DNA of 64,000 nt from Pyxicephalus adspersus (Eukaryota; Chordata; Amphibia; Anura; Pyxicephalidae), in the NCBI RefSeq assembly GCF_032062135.1, contig NC_092863.1, positions 13,231,960 through 13,295,959 of the forward strand. The letters run 5' to 3'. The notes beneath the pieces are model-generated. The model searched no databases and had not been told where the DNA came from. It saw only the letters and a program-made list of their open reading frames with translations. Of the stretch, positions 50,801 through 62,800 are shown piece by piece (the stretch's first letter is position 1; every line of letters starts with the position of its first letter). A program made the translations under genes and the position numbers.

Positions 50801-53800
50801 GGGATGTGGTGTGTCATGCCTCTGCTTGGGACTTTTACAACAGGAGAGACTTCAGGTGAGTCAACACTTACAAAAGTGACTCGCCCTAAGCTGCCCTATA
50901 TCAACATATACGAATACAAAAGCCAGACGGTCTATGTAATATTGGGCATTGTGCAATCAAAGGATACAGTTAGTAAATTTAAATTATTAGGATCTTACCA
51001 AAGCCAGGATCTAGATATGTTTCCAATAATCCTGTTAAACTGAAATGAGTTTGTTTTTCTTCAAACACTTTTTCTCAGATGACATAGGAAGGCCTAGAAC
51101 AGAAATAAATGCAAGATTTCCTTACTGGATAGCATATTTTCAGTATTTGTTATGCTCTGGGGTGTAAACTGGCATAAGATAGTGGAATGGAAAGACACAG
51201 ACAATAGCTATTTTACTGTAGTATGGTACTAGACTTGAGGGCTCCCGTGTTTTAAGGTAAATAATATTATATATAGTTTGTTGGGTTGTTCTGTTCTGTT
51301 GGGTTGAATCTTTTGAGAAATAACTAGAACTAGTGGAGCATAGCCTTCTAGTTATATTGCACTTCACTGATTTGATACGAAAATCTACAATGCTCTCCAT
51401 GCACCAATTGTGTTAATGAAAGTTTCAATTCTAGTTTAAACATTACTAGGATTGAAATAATTTAAATCCTTGAAATTTGTGTTCCTTATGTCCAAAGGAT
51501 CAAGCAGTGTACCACGGTTACCATGGAACAACTGTTTACTGTTCACCACGAGATGGGACATGTGGAATATTACTTGCAGTATAAAGACCAACCAGTCACA
51601 TTCCGCAGAGGAGCTAATCCAGGTTTCCATGAGGCTATAGGAGATGTACTGTCTCTATCTGTATCTACCCCAGGACATCTGCAAAAAATTGGCCTGCTTA
51701 ATGAGGTCACAGCAGATCCAGGTGAGTTGTTTAATCATAATCCTATAATTAAATGGGATTTCCAGGTTTTAGTGAATAAGTGGAAAATTTACTCTGGAAA
51801 TGTACAATGATAAAGTCATGGCTGTAACTACAGGATCTGCATAGGGGACAACTGGTATGTGTGCCAGAGGTAATGGTAAGTATCCTTTCCTATCTTTCCA
51901 CTTATTCATTGCATGATTGCAAGATTAGTTTTTTTTTTAATGTAGCTTTACTGACACAGAAGAAATTAGATTTAGGAGTTCGGTAATAACCAAAAGTCTT
52001 TTTATACAGTATTTCATTCTTAATCTGTTTTTACAGTCAACCTAACATTTACCATCTGTCTCAATCTGCTATTAAAACACTAAATATGCTATTTAAATAC
52101 AGACAAGGTTTCCTCAATCAGAAATTTGTGTATTGTTTTTATTGCTGTATATTTAATCAAACTACCTTTATATACCTTTTCCCTAGAGAGTGATATTAAT
52201 TACCTCCTTAAGATGGCTTTGGAGAAGATTGCTTTCTTGCCTTTTGGCTACTTGATTGACCAGTGGAGATGGAATGTTTTTAATGGGCGCACCCCTCCCA
52301 GCCGATACAACTATGACTGGTGGAATCTCAGGTATAGTTTGAAGACAACACAAGAGACGCGGGCTATATCTGATCTGACTTGCCTGCGATATATTCATTT
52401 TATGACTTTCTAAACCCCACTTAGTTAAAAGTACTGCTGCCTATTGGAGAAACACTTAAGATGACCCCTAAGTATTGGGATTGGACAGGCTTTATGTATA
52501 GAAAGCAGCACAAGTGTGTGTTAAGTTAGCCTGTACATTGCCTGTGTGGGCAACAGGTGTTGCCCTCCTCAGAAGTCCATGCCTACTTTACTTTCCCTCC
52601 CTATGGTGTTCATCCTCAACAAGTAAGGAAGGGAAGCCCTGCAGTGGTCTGTCCTAACCATCTTTGCCAAGCACTCTACCTGGCTGATTTTTGACACCAA
52701 CTCATTCGAAAAGTGGGGCAAACATGTTCCTGTCATGGTCCTTGGGTTCACCTGGATCTTTTGTGAGTCTGGGACCACTGCAGGGATATTCAGAAAGGAA
52801 AGCAGCAAGAGATAAGTAAATGTCCATTTACTAATCTCACCTGTTAGAATGAACTAAAACGCTTTGTGTTTCTTTAGGCCCAGTGACCTAACTACAGCAG
52901 TCAGGTACACTAAAGTTTAGGATTTTGGGTCTTTTTTTTTTTTTTTTTATCTATAACTATAAGATGGTTGAATGAAAAGCATGATTTGTTGCCATAGACT
53001 AAGAATATGTTCTTTGCAAAAGATATTGGGTATTTATGGAATTTTTTTTTAGTTTTACTTAGTGACACTTTATTGTGTATTTTAGGACTAAGTATCAAGG
53101 AATCTGCCCTCCTGTGCAGAGAAATGATGTTGAATTTGATCCTGGTGCAAAATACCACATCCCAGGCAACACCCCATACATCAGGTAAGAACAGGTACCA
53201 GCGCTGGTCCATGTTCTGTTTGAAATGAGCTGTACTACATCTCTCATATGCTTATCTGTCTCCTCTGGGAGCAAACAGTACCATTTAACCTTAAGCAAAA
53301 GATGTCCTTAATTTATAAAAAAAAACTCAAAATGCAAGTTTTTATTTCAAAAACGTCAACGCGTTTCATGGAATCTGTCCGCTTCCTCAGGAACGCAAAA
53401 CGCATTGTATTTGGAGAGGTTTCCATCAGGAGATCTACTGAGTGCTCTATTTTCAGCAAGTGTTTGGTTTTGTATTTTTGCAAATGTATGGTTTTATATA
53501 ATGTGTGCAAATAAACTGGAATGCGATTTTATATTTTATTGTCATTTTATTATACAAATCTGACTCTAAAAGTCCCTACAAAATTTGGCTTCCTAAAGGA
53601 AACCGTACTCCTTTTTCCATTTATAGTATTTTGGGATGTGGTCAATGTTAATGTAAGTCCTGAGAGGTATTAACGCCATGCATCTAGGCATTACTTTAAA
53701 TTAGCTACTCTAAAGATCAAAGGAAAATGTGTATTTTTATGTCCCCCTTTTCAAATGTTTCTTGCAACTAATCTGTGTTTTGTATTTTAGATACTTTGTG

Positions 53801-56800
53801 AGTTTTGTTCTGCAGTTCCAATTCCATAAGGCACTATGTGCAGCAGCAAATGAAACAGGCCCCCTGCACAGATGTGACATTTACCAATCCAAACAGGCAG
53901 GAGCAATCCTTGGGTAAGCATAGGTTTTTATAATAATATAAAACAATCTCACCTTTTGATAATTTAGCTTTGATTAGATTTTTTTTTTTAAATGGGGCCA
54001 AACCTAAATATTTTGGCTAAGCTAGGAATCATGTCCATTTTTGTATACTGGAGTCAAACCTGACAATTGTGCATTTAAAAAAACATAGCCTTTGTGCATA
54101 CTCCTTCTAAATGTCATTGTAATAATAATACACAATCAGCTCTGCTTTGAAAAGGTTAGCAAGAATTGGCAAATATCCATAGTTCTATAAAGGGGCAGCT
54201 ATATTCAAGTTAACCACATGTCTTCTTCAAGGTAAAATATATAAAGTTTAATTGACTTTAAAAGCAATGAAAATTATAACATTTTTTTTCTTGAATTTAG
54301 ATACATTTTAAACAAAAGTGACTGCTATGATGTTAGCGCAGAGGCTGTGTTTCAGGCTGCTTCCTGTTTAGTTATAACTAGATCTGAACAATATTGTTGC
54401 AAAGTGTTTCTAAATATACATGTTTTATAAACTCTCGGCACATCTGTTTACAAAAGCATGCAGAATCTGAAGTTAACATGAAAATTTTCTAACAGGAAAT
54501 TAAGTATGGCCAGTTATTTATTTTGCATTTGCAAAGACCATTGTATGTCATATTATCTCCCATCCTATTGTAGTGTGCAAATTCCCCTAGTAAGCTCTTC
54601 GGGGCAGGGTCCTCTCCTCCTGTATCACTGTCTGTATTAGTCTGTCATTTGCATTATTAATAATAATGGAATACTGATGTTATGCAATATTTAGTTGGAA
54701 ACTTATTTTATTTTTTTAAAACAAAAAAGTCCCTGCTGTTATCTGGATGTTATCAAATATGTTGTAAAAAAAAAACAATTAAAATGTTTGAAATACAAAA
54801 GCATGCAGAAGAAAGCAAATAAGCCCGCAAACTACAGTGTAGCCATGCATGACACTGACTACTAAATCACTAACATGCTGGATTTTTCTCAGCTCCATCT
54901 AATTTCATATTCACTTGATACTTGGATAAAATATCAGAACATGTCCAGATATTTAGTCATACTGATATATATATATATATGTATGTGTTAAGAAAAACTG
55001 AAGGCTAAAGCAGATTTGCAGCAACTATTTGTTTAATGTAAGTTTGGTACATTGGAGGTCTACAAAGCTAATCTTATGCAAGAGCTCTAAATTTGTTAAA
55101 CACAAATGTGAAAGTCTGGTGAATTTTACAAGAGATGAAATCCTGCAGCATTATGTGGTTACATGTTGCCACAATTCTTTCAAAACTTGCAAAACACAAG
55201 GCATAGCTGCAAATAAGATCCTATGTGCAGACATATGCTATGAGTGTGTGTGTGTGTGTATATATATAAAACATAATTGCTCTCTTGCTTTCAAGAATTT
55301 GAAAACATTCTCAGGATTTTTTCAAATGTTTTACTATTTTTTTTTTATTTGAATCTCTCTTCACCTCTCTCCCTTTCTGTCTAATACTATTTACTAATGA
55401 GGAATGCCTCTTTTTCCTCCTAGAAATGCCCTTCGTGCAGGTTCTTCAAGGACTTGGCAGGAGGTTCTAAAAGATATGACCGGATCAGACAAAATGGACG
55501 TTGGACCTCTGTTGGAATACTTTGAGCCAGTCACCACCTGGTTGAAAGAACAAAATACCAAGAACAATGAAACTCTTGGATGGCCAGATTTTGGCTGGAG
55601 ACCACCCTTGCCTGATGGATATCCTGGGGACATTGGTGAGCAGGGCCAATGATTTCAAGTTGTTCATTGTTTAGGTCATCTGATATTCTAGAGACAAGTT
55701 CACAATGTTTGATAAGATAATAGTCATTTTATTTTAATTTTTAGATAAAAATGCTAATGAAAAGCAGGCACAAGATTTCTTAAGTGAGTACAACACTACG
55801 GCAGAAAAGGTGTGGAATGACTATACTGAGGCATCATGGGCCTATAACACCAACATTACAGAACACAACAACCAAGTCATGGTAAGAAAGATAAAACCTG
55901 TTTGCTGTTCATATGTTAAGTTTTCTGCAAGCCTGGGCATTTGATAAGATAGATTATCCTTGTGTATACCAGCAGCAGTGATCCTTTCAATTTATCAATG
56001 GGGAAAGTTAAACTAGGCTAGTTTTAACATCATCCAATAGCTATTTTAACCAGGTATTTTACTACCTACAAAAAGCCAAGGATGCTGTGTGTAGACAGTT
56101 TGGTGACATTGATTCAAAGTATTGAAGAAAAAGACCATCAGGCAAATTTTAATTTTAGTTGCTGCTTTCTATGTTTTACATTTAAAATATAAAGTACCTA
56201 CCAAAGAAAGTGGGTGATTCTTGTAGGTTCTGTTTTTTTTTTTTACCCTAAATATGCTCCCACTCCATCTCCAATATGCTTATATTTAAAGACAGTACCT
56301 TGAGCCGGGAATGTCATGTGTCAGCGTTCCTAAAAACCTAACAATGCCTAACAATGAAGAAGTTACACAGCTGACAATATAGAACCACATAGCTTGTTTA
56401 TTCTGCTTTGAAGTGATATCCCGCAGTGTGGTAAATATTATGCCGGCAAATATGACCCATGTATTGCTAAAGCAAATTGTATGAAGCCAGCAGAGTTTAG
56501 AGTGGACAAAACTTAACTCATGTTTGTTCTCAAGGTAAAAATTATTAAATACATTTGTAGTGTGCAAATAGGTTTTGTTGTCACAAGTTTATATGTTAAG
56601 ATTTGCTACATTATGAGTGTTTTACCATATTTATTTGAAAGGTACAATCCTCTATGTGTACTATCTCAAGCTTTGATTTGTGTGTCCTGCTGGACGGTCA
56701 CAACTTAGGTTAATGGGATGCCCCATATATTATTAATATGCATTTATTTTCTAAAAGGTGATGGAGAATTCTGAGGGACAAAAACTCTAAATGGTTTTGT

Positions 56801-59800
56801 AAATGTGCCCCAGGAGATAAGTCTTAGTCCTATAAGTCATAGTTTTGCAATCAAGCAATGTATATGTCATTGTATAATATCCCTCACCTTTTTGCAGCTG
56901 GAAAAGAACCTGGCCATGTCCAGCCACACTCTACAGTTTGGAAGACAGGCCAGAAACTTTGACTACAGTGATTTCCAGGATGTGGAAATACAGAGACTAT
57001 TGAAAAAGCTCAGTGATATTGATAAAGCTGCTCTGTCAGAGGCACAGCAGAAAGAGGTAAGTGTGTATGTGAAGAAACAATATTGCCTTTTTTGTCAACC
57101 AGTATGATGACTGGAGAGAGCTGTGTTTGACCTAGATTTTCTAAACAAATTTAATGATGACATATGAAACTACTACATTGTGGACCGTTAGGTTCCCATT
57201 GCACAAAACATTACATTACATACATTTACAAACTTATACTTTTGTTTTACTCCAGTACAATCAAATTGTTTCTGAAATGGAAACCATCTACAGCAAGGCC
57301 ACAGTATGCAACAACAATAACAAGTGCCTTCCTCTGGATCCAGGTAAAACTGCATTTTATTTTTTACATAATCAATTCAGCAGAACATAGGAGATATTTA
57401 ATTATGTGAAAGAACATGGGAGGATGCAGCTTTACAATAAAAAATCAAGAGAAATGTGTCATTTTTAGCATCTTGATAAATGAGGTGCCAGTCAGGGTTT
57501 TTGACTTATTATTTTATCCGATGGTAAAATGTTTAGCATGTATGTGAAATAATTGGTTAGAGATGACCTTGTATCAATCTATACTAACAGACCACCAATC
57601 ATCACTATGGTATAATGCAGAACATCATTTCTTTCCAATTTATACTCAAATTGACCCAATTCTTTTTTTCTTTTTTTTTTTTTTGCTTTGTTTGTGATTA
57701 ACTCACAGTTAGGATTTTATACAGTAACTGACACCACGCTGCCTAATATGTTTACACAAACATCTGTCCTAATTGCATTTATTAAAATAATGTACCTGTT
57801 CCAACTTACATACAAATTCAACTTTGGAACAAACCTGCAGTCCCTATCTCGTATGTAACCTGGGGGACTACCTGTAGTATAAATATTTCTTTGATATTGA
57901 TCAGAATAGGGGTTTTTTATGTCTTTTGTTCTTTCTAGGACCTGCTATCAAAAAAATGTGACATGCCTTAATATTTTACAAGGAAGGAACTGGTGTTCCT
58001 AGTGTTACTGTTCTAACTGTTCTCCGTTGTAACTAAGATTCATACTAATTTTATTCAATTCATTGATTTGTTTTTGTTATAAGATCTAACTGCTCTGCTT
58101 GCCAAGTCACGTGACTATGATGAACTACTGTGGGCATGGAAAGGCTGGCGAGATTCTTCTGGTAAAAAAATGCGCAACCATTACAAGAGATATGTAGAGC
58201 TGGGTAACGAGGCTGCTGTTCTCAATGGTAAGAGAGAGTCCAGCAATTTCGTAGTCATGACCCGATTCCTTCTACATTTGTAGCTTATACCAATAATTAA
58301 TTTAGTATTAATTTTCATGTATACATATTCGTTTTTTACTTATCCTTATCTGCTCTGCCAGGTCATGCTGACAATGGTGCATACTGGAGATCATGGTATG
58401 AAACACCAACTTTAGAAAGTGATGTTGAGAGGCTTTATCATGAACTGCAGCCTCTTTATCTCAACCTGCATGCTTATGTACGCCGGGCCCTCTACAAGAA
58501 ATACGGAGACAAGAAAATCAACCTTAAAGGACCCATCCCTGCCCATCTGCTTGGTGAGATACCTGTTGATTTTAATTTATTGTACTTGTGGAACTGTGAT
58601 ACACTATACGCACTTTACAGTGTCATTAGAGGGGTCTGAACCAGGCAACCAGAGCTGCAGGACAAGTTCTAACTAAGTAGCTACCAGGCTTTCCTAGAGG
58701 TTTGCCCTTTTGTGTGATAAACATGGCAATTTACTCCCTGCAAAGTAACCACCTCTTCTAAACACATGGAGTACCGCTCTCTAAAAGTATAAATGGACAT
58801 CATCATCCGCTTTCATCAGCTTAAGCATTGATTACAGATATGCATCTAGCATTCACTGAAATAATGGCACCTCCTGGATTACAGATTCTTCAGAAATGAA
58901 GATTTTGTCATTATAGTAGGCTTTACTGTTAAAGCATGGACTGCATAAATATAGTATGACAATTCTTGTCCTAGTTTTTTAGTTTCAGCACAATAAAAGA
59001 TAGTAATGTTGGGGACCCATCTCTATAAATAATAATGTAAAGATGGCACCTGATCTGAGATGATTAACACTTAAGCCTATCATCTATGACCGCCTACAAT
59101 ATAAAGACAAACAAGCGTTGCACAAATGCATGAAATGAACAACTTGAACAGAACGTTAAATCTAATTTAATTTTATTAGGATTTGCATTACTGATCTACT
59201 CTATTAATATAAAAGGTGTATACACAACTAATAATATATATTTTCTTTTATTAGGTAACATGTGGGCTCAGTCATGGTCCAATATCTTTGATCTTGTTGT
59301 TCCTTATCCTAATGCAGCGCAAGTGGATGCCACACCTGCAATGGTGGCTCAGGTGAGAGACTAGCAGACCTATAACAGGTCCATTCAAACCCCTCCATGG
59401 TGCTACGAATTGCAATTATGGGCTGATTACTAGACGGACATAAGGTCTCATTATAGAGTCAGTGGCCTGTAGGCCTTTCACACCAATCACATCCAAATTA
59501 GATCAGGGCTTTGCAGTCTGAAGCAATACTTGCATTGTCGGAGTGAGAAAAAAAATACAGACTCAACAGCCCTGGCATAGAAACATGTACAGTGTATATA
59601 AATATGATCAAATATGAATAAAATAAATGCAAATTCCTGAATATTCTTTGCAAGCATTTGGAGGCCCATAAAAAACCACTGTATTTGCCTAAAACCTCTC
59701 CCAGGTTCCTGGCTTTGGACCATGGACTCCAAGGAGAGGTAAACACTGTAGATTTTTGCCACAACTGAACAAGTCCATAAAGGGTACAGCCGTATTTGCT

Positions 59801-62800
59801 CATTATGAATCGAGGCTCCGGCTCCTGACTACATATGTCGGCTTGTTTTTTTTTTTCCCCGTGCATGACTGAAAACAAGAAATAAAGATCTACTGTGTAT
59901 GAAAAGACCACCTAGTTACACACTACAGATAGTAGCAAATGGGTTACAAAGATGCTAGTTTCAACTCACAAATGTATTGTTTTTACCAGAAATGGACCCC
60001 AAAAAAGATGTTTGAAGAATCAGACAGATTCTTTACCTCATTAGGACTCCTTCCTATGCCTCCAGAGTTCTGGGAAAAATCCATGATTGAAAAACCTGCT
60101 GACAGAGATGTGGTTTGCCATGCATCCGCTTGGGATTTCTACAACAGAAAAGATTTCAGGTAGAGTTAAGAAAAATGCATACAGGCAAATAACACATTAG
60201 GAGAACAATACTTTTTTCAAAGTTACTTATGGAATAATACCTATGTATTTATGTTATCCTTGTTTAAAATATAAAATTGCATTGTTTGTTTATTTTACAT
60301 TTGTTCATTTTTACATTTGTACATTTTACATTTGTACAAAGACTTTAAAAAATTAGTAATAAAGTTTATATGTACGCTTTAGTTGTGACACATGTCAATA
60401 TATAAAATCATTTGTCTACAGCTGAGCTTTAGTGTTTTTTACCTACATGTTAACATTTGTTAAACATGTGGTCACCATAAAGAAAGATTGATGGGCTGTT
60501 TGATAACAATGTGGCAAAAAGACAGAAGAATGTATCTGTGAACCAATTTGTACTATATTATAATATGTACTAATATTATATTTGTATAAAGACACCAGTG
60601 TGGACAGGTGTAAAAAATAAATACGTAAACCGGTGGAACAAAATAGCTTAAATATTTTGATGGTCTTTTTTCAGAATTAAGCAATGCACAGTAGTCACCA
60701 TGGATGACCTTATCACTGTCCACCATGAAATGGGCCATGTTCAATACTTCCTGCAGTACAAAGATCAACCAGTTTCATTCAGAGAAGGAGCCAACCCTGG
60801 CTTTCATGAGGCTATTGGAGATGTTCTTGCACTGTCGGTGTCTACTCCTAAGCATCTCCACAGCATTGGGCTTCTGGACAAAGTTGAGGACAATAAAGGT
60901 AGGATGTGTAATTTGTAAAAATAAATTAAAAATCAGTTAGCATTTAATGATGTAGTTGTTGGTGGTAGATCAACAATTTGCAGCTAACCTTTTGTGTTTC
61001 CTATTAGAAAGTGACATCAACTACCTTATGAGTGTTGCACTGGATAAAATAGCCTTCCTTCCCTTTGGATATCTGATGGACCAATGGCGCTGGAAAGTGT
61101 TTGATGGAAGAATTCCAGATTCTGAATATAACCAGCAGTGGTGGAATCTCAGGTATAATTTTATCCAATTTGTACATTTATACCATTTTTAAATGGTAGA
61201 ACAATTTAACATTAGGAGATGCTCTAGCAAAAAATAATAATTCTAGGTAAAGTAAGGTATAAACTATGGTATGTTTTTATTGATCTCTGATATTTCGACA
61301 GATATCATCAGGATAGGAAATAAAGGGGTTTTCTCATAAACCTTATCATCTCACCATTCTGAGTAAAGTTGAATACCTTGTCACAATGGTACCTAGCAAT
61401 GAGCCTGATAGTGGCCACATGATTGGGTCAGAGAATATCCAACTTGTGGGGTGTTACCTGTCTGCTGTGAATTAGAAAGTACCAAGAGTGGTGCAACAAT
61501 CAGGACAGTTAAGGAACTTGTGACAGGGTCATGGGTGCTTAAGGCTCGCAGATGAGCTTGAAGGAGAGAGGCTAGCCCATCTAGACCAATCCTGACAAAA
61601 AAGCTACAGCAACATATATTGATGACAAATCTATTACAGGTCATAAGAGAAAGGTGTCAGAAAACATAGTGCCTCAGACCTGATGTCTTTGGGGCTGTAC
61701 TGCCGCACATGCCTGTAAACACATAGGGTCAGGAGAGTACAATGCAAATCCAGGCTGGGGTCAAAGGTTTTGATTGTTCTTGACATTTGAAATGGAGAAA
61801 GATAGTTCTTGTTTCCGTAAAAGTACAATTTTCTTTTGAAGTAAAGCTCTGGGAAGGGGGTAAATGCACAGTAAACACACACCTATGTAAACTCTTATTG
61901 ATCAAAAAGGTTAAAATTCCGTTACTTACAGTTTGGTCACTTACCCGCCCCAGCAAGTGCACATTAGAAGGAAGGTAAACTAAGAGTAATTCATGTACTT
62001 GGATATGCGATTTAAAATTTTAAATACACAACTAAATTACATTTAGTTTTGTTCCGATTTAAAGATGTCTTACCAAGTATTACTTCTTTGTTATTCTAGA
62101 CTGAAATATCAAGGATTGTGTCCTCCAGTCTTGCGATCAGAAAACGATTTTGACCCTGGTGCAAAATTCCACATTCCTGCTAATGTACCCTACATCAGGT
62201 AACAGATTTGGCTGAAGTGGTTTTGCATTAGAGAGAATATTTGTTTGTAAATGAAGGGGTTGACCTGTGTAATGTAATGTCACCTGTGCATGCGCAGGAT
62301 CTGGCACAGATGTCATCAGTGGGCTGGCACAGAAAAATAGGAAGAAGCTGGCCGCAGATGACTCAACAGTCTAAGATTTTGGCGTATGGTTTTCATTATG
62401 GGATGAACTATAGCATTACATTCTACAGTAATACCAAATGTTAAGCAAGAAATATTAGCAAGAAATAAACAAATACACAAAAGTCTGATTTAAGAAAAAA
62501 AAAATTATAGTAATTTTGGTTAAATTTAATATGAAGTTTCATATTTGTCAAAGTTTGTCTTTGAAAAACAGCCATTTTGTGCACAATGCAGCCAAGTATA
62601 AGCATTTAACTCAATAAAGCTTCCGGTTATTCCAAAAAGAATGCAAACTGCTTTGCTAAAGCATGACTATACTAAGGAAAAGTGAAGGTTGCCATTAAAA
62701 AAACATGGTTTTTATAGGCGAGAAATTAGGGCCATTGAGTTAAGCATTTTACCGTTTCCTGCAATACTGGCCTACAGGAAACATGCATCCATTCTAATTA

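Noticed and set aside
52569..52808. 79-residue minus-strand frame in ace intron 9
   Set aside because: Antisense to the gene and without homology; chance frame in a slightly GC-richer stretch.
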